Of a stretch of DNA of 64,000 nt, positions 54,238 through 63,062 are shown in pieces. Below the pieces are notes generated by a model, which was not told where the DNA came from, did not search any database, and saw nothing but the letters and a program-made list of their open reading frames with translations. Every line of letters begins with the position of its first letter. Positions within the stretch are counted from its first letter, which is position 1. A program made the translations under genes and the position numbers. The DNA is from Candidatus Omnitrophota bacterium (lineage in GTDB: Bacteria > Omnitrophota > Omnitrophia > Omnitrophales > Aquincolibacteriaceae): contig JACKFM010000001.1 in NCBI GenBank assembly GCA_020632475.1, positions 310,001 through 374,000 of the forward strand, read 5' to 3'.

Positions 54238-54660
54238 TTACTTTTCTTCTTTTAGTGTGGCGAACGCAATGTTCCAAATGTTGGTGGCGGCACACGCATC
54301 CAGGACATCGACAACGTGTTCATGATGGGTTTTTTTGTCGGCGCGGATAATTACAGGTTGATTCGGATACAGCGAAGAGATGCGTGAGAGCATTTGCACC
54401 AATTCATCTTTGGCCAGCGTTCTTTGATTAACCGTGACAATCCCGTCTTGATTGATATTGATAATGATTTCCCCTGGGCTTCGGACCACCTCAGAGGACT
54501 GTTCTGCTTTGGGTACGTTAATGGAGATTTCATTTTCCAGCTGATAGAAGATGGATAAGGTCATGAAAAAGACAAGCGTAATAAAAACGATGTCGATAAG
54601 CGGAGCGATCTGAATGACCGGTGTTGGTTTTTGTAACTCTTTGGGCTGCAGATCAATCAT
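54238..54660 (-). CDS. ExbD/TolR-family biopolymer transport protein
   Basis: 140 residues with one N-terminal membrane helix holding the conserved proton-path Asp (LIDIVFITLVFFM) and a periplasmic domain with VNQRTLAKDEL and IRADKKTHHEHVVDVLDAC. It forms the proton-driven motor with the ExbB-like protein, whose 3' end overlaps its start by 4 bp. The N-terminal DLQPKELQKPTPVIQIAPLID stretch matches family style. Confidence 0.92.
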   Translation of the reverse strand: MIDLQPKELQKPTPVIQIAPLIDIVFITLVFFMTLSIFYQLENEISINVPKAEQSSEVVRSPGEIIININQDGIVTVNQRTLAKDELVQMLSRISSLYPNQPVIIRADKKTHHEHVVDVLDACAATNIWNIAFATLKEEK

Positions 54661-55391
54661 TTAGACAAGGCCTCAAGAATTCGTGATGTGGTGTTTTGAA
54701 TCAGATCGGTAATGTATTGCGCCTTTGATCGAAGGAGCGCATAAAAGATTGTCGCAATAATGGCGATGACCAGTCCGCCGGCTGTCGTAATCATGGCTTT
54801 TGAAACACCCCCGGCCAGCAGGATCGGCTTGACCACCGCGGCTTCAAAAGCAATCGTATTGAAGGCCTGAATCATGCCGAGAACGGTTCCGAGTAATCCG
54901 AGCATCGGAGCAATCTGTGCAATGTCTGAAATATAATTCAGGGATGTCCAGAGTGATGAGACTTCTTTGCGTGCGGCCAGTTCGACTGATTCACGGCAGG
55001 TATTGGGGCCTTGGCCTTTTTTATCCAAACCTTCCAGGACAATGGCCGAAATCAAACTATCGCTGCCGTCGGCCAGGTCTGCGGCCTGATCATACTGATG
55101 TTTATTAAGCAGATTGATGATGTTTTCCGAAAACTCTGCGGGGACCAGTTTTGGGGCATTGAGTTTGAGATATAAGAAAAGAACCAGGGCCAGAAGAACA
55201 ATCGACAAAAGTCCGAGTGCGATCATGACCACTCCGCCAGATTGTAAAATACCCCAGAGACTCATGCCTTCGCCGGCGTGTTTGACATTTTCAACATAAC
55301 CGCCGATCGTTTCCTGCGGAGCGGCCCATAACAGGTTGAGAGGTGATAGAAAAGAGATTGGGAATAACGAAAAAATACGCAAAATTTTCAT
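54657..55391 (-). CDS. ExbB/TolQ/MotA-family proton channel protein
   Basis: About 245 residues. A cleavable-looking N-terminal hydrophobic segment, a periplasmic stretch, then three membrane helices with the family pattern ISDIAQIAPMLGLLGTVLGM and GLVIAIIATIFYALL. It converts proton flow into force together with ExbD. The ATG at 55391 is preceded by AGGAGT (55398-55403 on the complement), so I reject the longer frame from 55442. First gene of the four-gene operon. Confidence 0.92.
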   Translation of the reverse strand: MKILRIFSLFPISFLSPLNLLWAAPQETIGGYVENVKHAGEGMSLWGILQSGGVVMIALGLLSIVLLALVLFLYLKLNAPKLVPAEFSENIINLLNKHQYDQAADLADGSDSLISAIVLEGLDKKGQGPNTCRESVELAARKEVSSLWTSLNYISDIAQIAPMLGLLGTVLGMIQAFNTIAFEAAVVKPILLAGGVSKAMITTAGGLVIAIIATIFYALLRSKAQYITDLIQNTTSRILEALSK

Positions 55392-55474
55392 AATCAAACT
55401 CCTGATGCCGCTGCAAGATTCTGGTGAATTTATGAAAAGCATTATACCTCAAAAAACCGGAGAATGGTACCGGG

Positions 55475-55503
55475 ATGACATTCCTGCGTTGACTATGTAT
55501 AAT
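55475..55503 (+). promoter_or_regulatory. Promoter of queF, possibly giving a leaderless mRNA
   Basis: ATGACA at 55475-55480, 17-bp spacer, TATAAT at 55498-55503. The start codon is at 55511, about where transcription would begin, and no ribosome site precedes it. Confidence 0.6.
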
Positions 55504-55510
55504 ACCCGGC

Positions 55511-55873
55511 ATGCCAAGCAAGCCTTCTAAAAAACTCGATGTTTTTAAAAATCCATGTCCGAAACGTGATTATGAAATCCGTTTTGAATGTCCGGAGTTC
55601 ACCTGCCTATGTCCCAAGACCGGTCAGCCGGATTTTGCCACAATCCGTATCCTCTACACTGCCGATAAGCTTTGTGTGGAGTTGAAAAGCTTAAAACTCT
55701 ATCTGTGGAGTTACCGGGATGAAGGCGCTTTTCATGAGGCTGTGACCAATAAGATTCTGGATGACCTTGTCAGCGCCGTAAAACCCAGATATATGGAAAT
55801 TGAAGCCGATTTTTATATTCGCGGCGGGATTCATACCGTCGTTAAAGCCATCCATAAGCGGAAAAAGAAATAG
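55511..55873 (+). CDS. queF: NADPH-dependent preQ0 reductase
   Basis: A 120-residue unimodular QueF, which reduces 7-cyano-7-deazaguanine to preQ1 in queuosine synthesis. The catalytic Cys is in CPEFTCLCPKTGQPDFA; the NADPH-binding block, normally ESKSLK, reads ELKSLKLYLWSYR here. The second Asp of the active site sits in QPDF. It is divergent from the ExbB operon. No other queuosine gene is in the window. Confidence 0.93.
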   Translation: MPSKPSKKLDVFKNPCPKRDYEIRFECPEFTCLCPKTGQPDFATIRILYTADKLCVELKSLKLYLWSYRDEGAFHEAVTNKILDDLVSAVKPRYMEIEADFYIRGGIHTVVKAIHKRKKK

Positions 55874-55906
55874 AAATCCTTCTTACTTGTGCAAATCAAG
55901 TCATGA

Positions 55907-56317
55907 TCACTGATTGGATTTGCTCTGTTCGACTTGATTCCACATAAAATCCTGATATTCCAGAACTGCGCTTCGGTAAGCTTCCCGATTCGATGCGATG
56001 GTTTTTTGCAATGAACGGATTTCGTCATTTGTTTTTTCCAGCTCTTCCTGAATGGTGACTTTATCGGTTTGAGCGATTGCGGGATCATTGAATTGACTGA
56101 AAAGTCTGGTTTGCCCGTTTTTAAGTGATGCAATTCGGATCTGGGCTTCCGCAAATTCGTTGGATATTTCTTGAATGGAAAAGTCCCGGTGAGCAATTTC
56201 CTGTTCAATATTCTGGTTCGTATCCATGACAGAAACATCGAAAGAGTCTTTTGCTGCAGTGCAAATCCCCCCGGAGGTGAATAAGAGGATAAGCCCCAGG
56301 CATAATCGTTTGAACAT
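55907..56317 (-). CDS. Secreted small coiled-coil protein, unknown
   Basis: 136 residues: a signal peptide (about 1-22, ending CTAA) and a mature part predicted to be helical with heptad-like stretches (EEISNEFAEAQIRIASL and EELEKTNDEIRSLQKTI). No catalytic motif. AAGGAG correctly precedes the ATG. It converges with queF and is divergent from the pilin cluster. Function not known. Confidence 0.72.
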   Translation of the reverse strand: MFKRLCLGLILLFTSGGICTAAKDSFDVSVMDTNQNIEQEIAHRDFSIQEISNEFAEAQIRIASLKNGQTRLFSQFNDPAIAQTDKVTIQEELEKTNDEIRSLQKTIASNREAYRSAVLEYQDFMWNQVEQSKSNQ

Positions 56318-56441
56318 AAACCACTCCTTTTAGAAGAGTATAGCATTTTATAACATCAATGCCCAATTACAGTTAGGATAGCCTCGATTGTATTTCAACA
56401 TTTCCTCAGGTAAGCTTCTAATAGATAGGAAAAGAAATAAA

Positions 56442-57002
56442 ATGATAAAAATTACTATGCTTTTTAATAAGCGGTCTAAGGGCTTATGCCAAAAGGGAGT
56501 GACGCTGGTCGAGCTTGTGATGGCCATTGTGGTTCTCGGTTTTGTGGCACTGTCGCTGACAAAATTATTCGGCGATGTCAGTACTCTGGGGACGCAGCCG
56601 GATTTCCGGCAGACAGCCGTCATGTTGGGGCAGGAATTAATGGAGGAAATTAAGAGCCGCCGGTTTGATGAGTTGGATGCCAAAACGGATACCGGGAATT
56701 GGAGTGATGCGATGGGCCCCGATACCGGAGAAACGGCGGGCGACAAGTCGACTTATGATGACGTCGATGATTTTGATGGATTGACTGAGAATATGTCCTC
56801 GCCGTTTGCCGGATTTACACGGACCGTGGGGGTGGATTATGTTGCGGCCAATGATTTGAATACGGCTCTAACCATCCCATCCCCGATTACCGATGATTGG
56901 ACACCGGAATTTAAACGCGTGCAGGTCGTTGTTTCCAAGGGTTCGATTAGTACGACATTGGTTACCGTGGTGGGATCGGCCAGATCGAGGAACACGTATT
57001 AG
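56442..57002 (+). CDS. Type IV pilin-like/pseudopilin protein
   Basis: A prepilin-like protein with the class III signal QKG-VTLVELVMAIVVLGFVA, cleaved after Gly by prepilin peptidase; the +5 Glu is present. The mature part has a hydrophobic helix and a globular region rich in Asp/Thr. I choose ATG 56442 since it gives the short basic leader typical of the class; an ATG at 56388 opens a longer frame. First of a run of four such genes. Similar to GspI/PilV type minor pilins. Confidence 0.8.
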   Translation: MIKITMLFNKRSKGLCQKGVTLVELVMAIVVLGFVALSLTKLFGDVSTLGTQPDFRQTAVMLGQELMEEIKSRRFDELDAKTDTGNWSDAMGPDTGETAGDKSTYDDVDDFDGLTENMSSPFAGFTRTVGVDYVAANDLNTALTIPSPITDDWTPEFKRVQVVVSKGSISTTLVTVVGSARSRNTY

Positions 57003-57030
57003 AAATACCGGTGGAAAATAAGGAAAACTG

Positions 57031-57546
57031 ATGAGAAGAAAAACACTCATAACGCTTAAAACAGACGGATTTACGCTGGTAGAGCTGATTGTCACCATGG
57101 TTTTAATGGGGGTTTTTCTTTTCACATTGGCAACAATGGCGGTGCCGGTTTCTAATCTGTGGGTGCATCAGAGTTTCCGCCAGAATAAGCTGGCCGAGGC
57201 CCGTTTGGCTTTGTTGAAAATGGGTAGGGATATCAGCCAGATTCGCGATCTTCAGAGTGTGACCACGGCAAACGGTAGTGCATTGGCATTTACCGATACC
57301 AATAATGCCGCAGTGAGTTATGCTTTGAGCGGATCGCAGCTTCAAAGAAACGGTGTTATTTTGACGGACAATATCAGCTCTCTTGGTTTTAACTATTGGG
57401 ATGATTCAAACAGTAGTGTGTCTGTTCCGGTAGTTTCGCCGTTGGATACAGATATCTACCGGATTGAAATTACGCTGGGTGTTGCGGCCGGCGGGCAGTC
57501 TTCGACACTTCGGACGCAGGTGCGGCCGCGAAATTTAAATCCATAA
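57031..57546 (+). CDS. Pseudopilin/minor pilin (PilW/GspJ-like)
   Basis: 171 residues with prepilin signal DG-FTLVELIVTMVLMGVFLF and a globular C-terminal domain. The basic leader MRRKTLITLKTDG is about 13 residues. The order (GspI-like, GspJ-like, PilX/GspK-like, GspH-like) follows pseudopilin operons. It likely forms part of the tip complex of the pilus or pseudopilus. Confidence 0.8.
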   Translation: MRRKTLITLKTDGFTLVELIVTMVLMGVFLFTLATMAVPVSNLWVHQSFRQNKLAEARLALLKMGRDISQIRDLQSVTTANGSALAFTDTNNAAVSYALSGSQLQRNGVILTDNISSLGFNYWDDSNSSVSVPVVSPLDTDIYRIEITLGVAAGGQSSTLRTQVRPRNLNP

Positions 57547-57575
57547 AGTAAGGAAAGAAGGGAGGTTTTAAAGTC

Positions 57576-58754
57576 ATGTTTAAATCAAATCAGATGTTTG
57601 GAAGAAACAAGTTTTTTTATATTTTACAAAATGAAAAGGGATTGTCTTTAATAGCAGTTATTTTTGTTATGCTCTTGATGGGCACGATGGGTATCGGCAT
57701 GACCCACCTGGTATCGACGCAATCGCCGATGTCGACAACCGACGTTGAATCGAGGGAAGCGTTTTACGCTGCAGAAGGGGGATTGCAGCATATTATCACG
57801 AACGAATTTATGCTGGATGTGGATTATAGTGATAATGCATCGCCGACAGGTGCTCCCTACGGTGGAACGCCGGTTGCGATTGGAAATGCTCAATACTGGG
57901 CTGAATACTCAAATCAGACCGAGACCAGTGTGGATATCAAGATTACGGCCAAGGCCGGCAGTAGTGTCCGCGTTGTCCAACAGACCGTCGCCATGGCAAT
58001 TCCGGTGAGCTATCCGGTTTTCAGCGGCGGAGATATTTCTCTTGGAGGAAATCAATCTTGTAATTCGAACGGAAATCATTGTTTCCCGAGCGGTATGCTT
58101 TTCGGAGACATTGCGGCAGTGGGAAATATCGTCTATCCTGACCACTTCACGATCCATGGTGATGTTATGCCCAATCAAAATGTGACGTTGCCTGAAGTTA
58201 ATCTTTCGACCTATGTGGATGAGTTGACCGATACGGAACATACGGGAGATCTTACGATTAACGGGAATTCCGGTGACAATGTCCACGTAACCGGTAACGT
58301 CATTATTCAAGATGGGGCGAATATCAGCGGAAATATTGTTGCGGATGGCAATATCGTACTCAGCGGAAGTATTGTTGCGACGGGGACGCTTGCCGCAGGC
58401 GGGGATATCACCGGAACGCTTTCTCAGCACTCGACATTTTCAGTCGGATTTGGAAGTAATGGCGGGGTGCAGCCGATTCTGGTTGCTGTGGGAAATATTG
58501 CGCTTGAAGCGATGGGGCTTGGTACAGTGATTCATGGCATGGTGATTACAGGCGGAGAGGTCTCCATTACGGCGGATCTTGATGATGACGACAACTGGGG
58601 GAATGCCATTATTATGAACGGAGGCATTTTCTCAGGCGGAGATCTGACCATCTATAATGAACGTGGATTTATTTTGATTAATGGAAATGAGAAACTGGTG
58701 AAATCCCTGGCAGAGGGAGGAAATTTGAATCTGCAGCAATGGCACGAGGGGTGA
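57576..58754 (+). CDS. PilX-like protein with repeated Gly/Asn/Ile strands (bactofilin-like C terminus)
   Basis: 392 residues. N-terminal pilin-like helix (KGLSLIAVIFVMLLMGTMGIGM) followed by the PilX-typical ESREAFYAAEGGLQHI. The C-terminal two-thirds carry short repeating blocks such as GNVIIQDGANISGNIVADGN and GSIVATGTLAAGGDITG, as in right-handed beta-helical polymer-like domains. The domain lacks the usual PilX Cys pair but has two Cys near residue 160. The combination of minor pilin and beta-helix is uncommon. Likely exported and assembled at the pilus. Confidence 0.78.
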   Translation: MFKSNQMFGRNKFFYILQNEKGLSLIAVIFVMLLMGTMGIGMTHLVSTQSPMSTTDVESREAFYAAEGGLQHIITNEFMLDVDYSDNASPTGAPYGGTPVAIGNAQYWAEYSNQTETSVDIKITAKAGSSVRVVQQTVAMAIPVSYPVFSGGDISLGGNQSCNSNGNHCFPSGMLFGDIAAVGNIVYPDHFTIHGDVMPNQNVTLPEVNLSTYVDELTDTEHTGDLTINGNSGDNVHVTGNVIIQDGANISGNIVADGNIVLSGSIVATGTLAAGGDITGTLSQHSTFSVGFGSNGGVQPILVAVGNIALEAMGLGTVIHGMVITGGEVSITADLDDDDNWGNAIIMNGGIFSGGDLTIYNERGFILINGNEKLVKSLAEGGNLNLQQWHEG

Positions 58755-58759
58755 TCGAG

Positions 58760-59323
58760 ATGAAAAAAAATCAGGCCCTTCGCAAACCAAGAGGTTTTGC
58801 GCTGATTGAAATGGTGATTGCTTTTGTTGTGTTGGGCATTCTTTCACTGGCTGTTTTGCCCAAAACCCTTGAGTCTTTAAAAGCGGTGCGTACCGGCGCT
58901 GCCGCCGATAAGCTGATGTCCGATATTCGTTATGCCCGCTGGCTGGCACTTAGTCATCACACCTACTATGGGATTGAAATCAAACAGGCCAATAATGCTT
59001 ATGATGTTTTTAGCTACAATGCATCATCCAACACCAAGACGCTTATTACCGATCCGCATACGAATAAAGCCATGACGGTTGATTTTGATTTGCTGCCTGA
59101 ATTTTCGGGCGTCCAGATTGTTGCGGTTGATTTTTGTGCCGCCGGGTCATGCGTCAGCCAGTCGGTCATTTTCGATGCCTTTGGAGTTCCGATGGATAAT
59201 AATGAAGCGACCTATACCTCTGACGCAACCGTCAGTTTAAATACCTGGAGTTCATCCTCATCAGACTCAACCGCGCGAACGGTGACTGTGCATGCCGCAA
59301 CGGCTTTTACGGAAGTGAGTTGA
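58760..59323 (+). CDS. GspH/FimT-like minor pilin
   Basis: About 187 residues. Prepilin signal PRG-FALIEMVIAFVVLGILSLAVL, then a globular domain with ADKLMSDIRYARWLALSHHTYYGI, which matches the GspH/FimT pattern (small helix followed by strands). The start at 58760 has GAGGGG about 8 nt upstream; the frame from 58739 overlaps the PilX-like gene and is less likely. Confidence 0.82.
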   Translation: MKKNQALRKPRGFALIEMVIAFVVLGILSLAVLPKTLESLKAVRTGAAADKLMSDIRYARWLALSHHTYYGIEIKQANNAYDVFSYNASSNTKTLITDPHTNKAMTVDFDLLPEFSGVQIVAVDFCAAGSCVSQSVIFDAFGVPMDNNEATYTSDATVSLNTWSSSSSDSTARTVTVHAATAFTEVS

Positions 59324-59416
59324 CCTGCGGTATGGAGCGAGAACTAAGTTGAAAGCAGAGATAGCCGTTATACATAGAATATAATTCACGATTGTTTTAG
59401 CGAAAAGGGTGCTAAG

Positions 59417-60982
59417 GTGCAGGAAAAGAAACCGGAAGAAAAAGAAAAAAGTGTGAGGGATACCCCACCGGTCAAGAAACCGCTGATTAATGTCATTCAG
59501 CATGTTGTCGAGCCGAAGGTCCTGCAGCTTATTCCTAAAAACCTGGCTTCTAAATATGCGCTGATACCGCTTTATCAAAATGGAGAGGTCCTGTTTGTGG
59601 CCATGGCCGATCCGAAAGATATTCATGCCATTGATGCCGTCCGCCGCAGCACAAAAATACATGCCATTATTCCGACCTATGCGCCTAAACAGGATGTGCT
59701 TGCGGCTATTGACCGCAATTACGGATTGCAGGAAAAAATGCACGATATCCTGCGTGATGTTCAGAAAGAGAGAATGGAAGAGGGCGTCCTGCCTGCGGGT
59801 GAAAGTGAAAAACAGGAGAAGATCAACGCTGAACAGGCCCCTGTGATCAAATTGGTCAATCATCTTTTTATGCAGGCCATTCAAGACCGCTGCAGTGATA
59901 TTCATATCGAACCCGATGAACGGGTCTTGCGCGTACGCTGTCGAAAAGACGGCGTTTTGCATGAAAATTTTGTTTTTCAAAAAGATCTTGAGAGTGCCAT
60001 TATTGCGCGCATTAAAATTGCCGCGGGAATGGATATTGCCGAAAAAAGAAAGCCTCAGGACGGCCGTATCCGTTTTAATCTGGAAAGTAAGCAGATTGAT
60101 GTGCGCGTTTCATCTCTGCCGACGCTTTATGGTGAAAATATTGTGATGAGGCTTTTGGATAAGTCGACGGTTAAAATTGATCTCCAGGGTCTTGGAATGA
60201 AACCTTCAATTTTGAGTGGGTTTGATCAGCTCATTCGTTCGCCGCACGGTATTTTGCTAGTCACGGGTCCGACAGGGAGTGGTAAATCGACAACCCTGTA
60301 TGCGGGGTTGAATACGATTAATGATATCGAGAAAAATATTGTGACTGTTGAAGACCCGATTGAATATGATCTGGAACTTATCCGTCAGACACAGATCAAT
60401 CCCAAAGTCGGTTTAACGTTTGCCTCTGGGTTGCGCAGTATTCTGCGTCAGGACCCGGATGTGATCATGGTTGGTGAAATCCGTGACCAGGAAACCGCCG
60501 AAATTGCAATTCAGGCGGCGTTGACCGGCCACTTGGTGCTTTCCACGCTGCATACCAATGATGCCTGCGGTGCCATCACCCGTCTTCAGGATATGGGGAT
60601 TCAGCCTTTTTTAATCTCGACGGCGATTATTGGCGTTCTGGCTCAGCGGTTGGTCCGTACTATTTGTAAAGACTGCAAAGAGGTCTATAAACCGCCCGTT
60701 GAACTGCTTCAGGATTTGGGGATTGGGGACGAACAGACGGTTTTTTATGAGGGAAAAGGCTGTAAATCGTGTGATCAAAAAAAATATATCGGCCGTACGG
60801 CCATTCATGAGTTATTAATCATAAGCCCTGAAATCCGTGATATGGTCACCGCCCGTAAACCCCAGAGTGAGATTAGTGCAATGGCCCTACAACAGGGAAT
60901 GTGTACGTTGCGCGAGGCAGGGCTTGAAAAAGCCAGGCAGGGCATTACAACTCTACAGGAAGTATTAAAAGCAACGCTTTAA
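59417..60982 (+). CDS. pilB: Type IV pilus/T2SS assembly ATPase (PilB/GspE)
   Basis: 521 residues, GTG start. An MshE-like N-terminal domain, then the AAA-like motor: Walker A GPTGSGKS (284-291), Asp box, Walker B DPDVIMVGEIRD, His box TGHLVLSTLHTNDACGA and zinc-binding cysteines CKDC...CKSC. It hydrolyses ATP to drive pilus extension or pseudopilus growth at the cytoplasmic face. 17 bp before the PilC-like gene. Confidence 0.95.
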   Translation: MQEKKPEEKEKSVRDTPPVKKPLINVIQHVVEPKVLQLIPKNLASKYALIPLYQNGEVLFVAMADPKDIHAIDAVRRSTKIHAIIPTYAPKQDVLAAIDRNYGLQEKMHDILRDVQKERMEEGVLPAGESEKQEKINAEQAPVIKLVNHLFMQAIQDRCSDIHIEPDERVLRVRCRKDGVLHENFVFQKDLESAIIARIKIAAGMDIAEKRKPQDGRIRFNLESKQIDVRVSSLPTLYGENIVMRLLDKSTVKIDLQGLGMKPSILSGFDQLIRSPHGILLVTGPTGSGKSTTLYAGLNTINDIEKNIVTVEDPIEYDLELIRQTQINPKVGLTFASGLRSILRQDPDVIMVGEIRDQETAEIAIQAALTGHLVLSTLHTNDACGAITRLQDMGIQPFLISTAIIGVLAQRLVRTICKDCKEVYKPPVELLQDLGIGDEQTVFYEGKGCKSCDQKKYIGRTAIHELLIISPEIRDMVTARKPQSEISAMALQQGMCTLREAGLEKARQGITTLQEVLKATL

Positions 60983-60999
60983 CCGGAATCAATTAACGT

Positions 61000-62220
61000 A
61001 TGGCCAAATTTGAATATAAAGTTCGCGATGAAGACGGAAAACTGATGGAAGGGGTGCTTGAGGCTTCTTCAGAGACCAGTGCGCGTGATTTTCTGGCGGA
61101 TCATCAGTATCAGATTTTGGCGTTAAAGGCTCAAGCCCGGGATATTTCTTTTAAAGAATTTTTTGCCCGGTTTGCAAAGGTCAAAGAAACCGATTTTAAC
61201 TTTTTTGTCAGGCAGCTGGCGACTCTATTGAAGGCCGGGGTTCCGATGCTGACGGCACTTTCAACGCTGAAAATCGGTATTAAGGATGACATGCTCAGAG
61301 AGAGCATTGCTCAGGTTTATCTGGATATTGAAAAGGGAGGCAGCTTTTCAGAGTCGATCGCAAAACATTCGCGTGTGTTTAATCCACTTTTTATTGCGAC
61401 CGTTAAATCCGGAGAGGCGATTGGGGAACTGGATACGGTGCTGCTGCGTCTGGCCGAACTGCTGGAACGAGACTATTACATCCGCTCCAAGATCAAATCT
61501 GCCCTGCGTTATCCGATGTTTGCGATGAGTATATTGATTCTGGCTTTTTTCGGAACAACACTTTTTATCATTCCGCGTTTTGAAAGTTTATTTCTGAGCT
61601 TCGGAGCTGAATTACCTTTGCCGACACGGATTTTGCTTGGTGCCAGTAAGGTGGTCATTAATTACTGGTATTTTGTTGTGATCGCTCTCATTGTAACGGC
61701 TTTGCTGGCCAGACGGCATTATCAAACAGCGGACGGAAAACGGTTTTGGCACCGGCTGGTATTAAATCTTCCGATCGCGGGTGAATTTTTAAAATTAGCG
61801 ATGTTTGCGCGGTTTTCAAGGATGCTGGGCATGATGCTCAAAAGCGGTGTCAATGTTTTGCAGGCCCTGGAAATGATTGCCGAAATAGCCGGAAACGTCG
61901 TTGTCAGCGAGGCTGTTTTGCGTGTGCGCGAAAAGGTGGGCGGCGGTGAGGGGATTGCGGCACAGATGGCACAGGAAGAGGTTTTCCCGCCTTTACTGGT
62001 ACAGATTACCGGGGTGGGAGAGGAATCGGGAAAAATGGATGAGCTATTGCTTCAGATAGCGGGTTATTATGAGGGGGAACTTGAAATCATGGCCAAAAAT
62101 ATGGAATCACTCATAGAACCGATCTTTATTCTGCTGTTGGCCGGATTTGTTTTATTGCTTGCCTTGGGTATCTTTTTACCCATGTGGAATATGAACACCA
62201 TCATTCAGCAATCCGCCTGA
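61000..62220 (+). CDS. pilC: PilC/GspF inner-membrane platform protein
   Basis: 406 residues with the two homologous GspF domains (FFVRQLATLLKAGVPMLTALSTL and FSRMLGMMLKSGVNVLQALEMI) and three membrane helices. It is the platform on which the ATPase acts. N-terminal YKVRDEDGKLMEGVLEA is the usual start region. Translated from the same operon as the ATPase. Confidence 0.95.
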   Translation: MAKFEYKVRDEDGKLMEGVLEASSETSARDFLADHQYQILALKAQARDISFKEFFARFAKVKETDFNFFVRQLATLLKAGVPMLTALSTLKIGIKDDMLRESIAQVYLDIEKGGSFSESIAKHSRVFNPLFIATVKSGEAIGELDTVLLRLAELLERDYYIRSKIKSALRYPMFAMSILILAFFGTTLFIIPRFESLFLSFGAELPLPTRILLGASKVVINYWYFVVIALIVTALLARRHYQTADGKRFWHRLVLNLPIAGEFLKLAMFARFSRMLGMMLKSGVNVLQALEMIAEIAGNVVVSEAVLRVREKVGGGEGIAAQMAQEEVFPPLLVQITGVGEESGKMDELLLQIAGYYEGELEIMAKNMESLIEPIFILLLAGFVLLLALGIFLPMWNMNTIIQQSA

Positions 62221-62499
62221 TAGGTCCATGGGGGCCTTTGCTTTTAATATTCAAGCCGCCTGCATTTTAAACCGTTAATTCTCTCAGTCGGGTAGTTTTC
62301 AGTGATGACTAAGTAAAGGAGCTGTTTGAAGTCTAACTCATTTAATTTGAACAAGTTAGGCGTTTAAAAGTATTTTTTTGCTATAAAAAATAATATTTTT
62401 GATCATAAAAGAACTTTTTAGATTGATTTGTCATTAATATGTTATAATTTTTTCAGAGTAACAGCATTATAAAATTAATAAAACATAATTAAGGAGGAA
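62221..62499 (+). promoter_or_regulatory. AT-rich region with extended -10 promoter of the major pilin
   Basis: 279 bp without a gene. At 62440-62448 lies TGTTATAAT, an extended -10 (TG-N-TATAAT), with no good -35. A small hairpin CTAACT/AGTTAG is at about 62335-62358, and A/T tracts at 62370-62420 could act as UP-like DNA. This suggests strong independent expression of the pilin. Confidence 0.55.
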
Positions 62500-62505
62500 G
62501 TGAAA

Positions 62506-62931
62506 ATGATAAGGAGAATTAGAAAGCAACTTAAAAAAACAAGCGGTTTTACTCTAATTGAAGTTGTCATTGTTATGGTCATTCTTGGTATTTTGGCGGT
62601 AGTTGCAGTGCCGAAATTTGTCGATTTGACGACAAATGCCAAGATTTCAGCGACGCAGGCAACGCTGGGATCGATTCGGTCTGTTCTGGCTGTTCAGTAT
62701 GCGAAGAATGCTGCAAATGGCAGCGCAGCATTTCCCTCGTCTTTGGGAGCTTCGGATTTTGCTGATGGGAAGACACCTAAAAATGCTTTATCAGGTGTTT
62801 CGGGCGTCGCAACTGTTTCATCAGCGCCGACTGGTACAGCAACAAGTTCCTCGGCAGGTTTTTGGTATATTACCTCGACGGGTGTTGCTGGAGCGTATTC
62901 TGAAGGAACGACTGATACTAGCGCGTGGTAA
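62506..62931 (+). CDS. Major type IV pilin/GspG-like pilin
   Basis: 141 residues with the prepilin signal SG-FTLIEVVIVMVILGILAVVAVPKFV and a short Ala/Ser/Thr-rich globular domain, in the style of PilA/GspG. Strong ribosome site AAGGAGG (62491-62497) before ATG 62506; the GTG at 62500 overlaps this spacing region. Own promoter and own perfect terminator, so it is probably the abundant structural pilin. Confidence 0.88.
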   Translation: MIRRIRKQLKKTSGFTLIEVVIVMVILGILAVVAVPKFVDLTTNAKISATQATLGSIRSVLAVQYAKNAANGSAAFPSSLGASDFADGKTPKNALSGVSGVATVSSAPTGTATSSSAGFWYITSTGVAGAYSEGTTDTSAW

Positions 62932-62960
62932 ACCGCCACTGTCTGGTATGTGATTTGACA

Positions 62961-62999
62961 AACGGTACCGGGTACATTTTACCCGGTACCGTTTTTTTT
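62961..62999 (+). terminator. Rho-independent terminator of the major pilin
   Basis: AACGGTACCGGGTA (62961-62974) pairs perfectly with TACCCGGTACCGTT (62980-62993) around a 5-nt loop, followed by a T run. Textbook intrinsic terminator. Confidence 0.9.
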
Positions 63000-63062
63000 A
63001 CTCTTCTTTAGTGAAAATCATCTCTTTTACTCATTACGTTTTAAGCCGATAAAATAAGTTAT

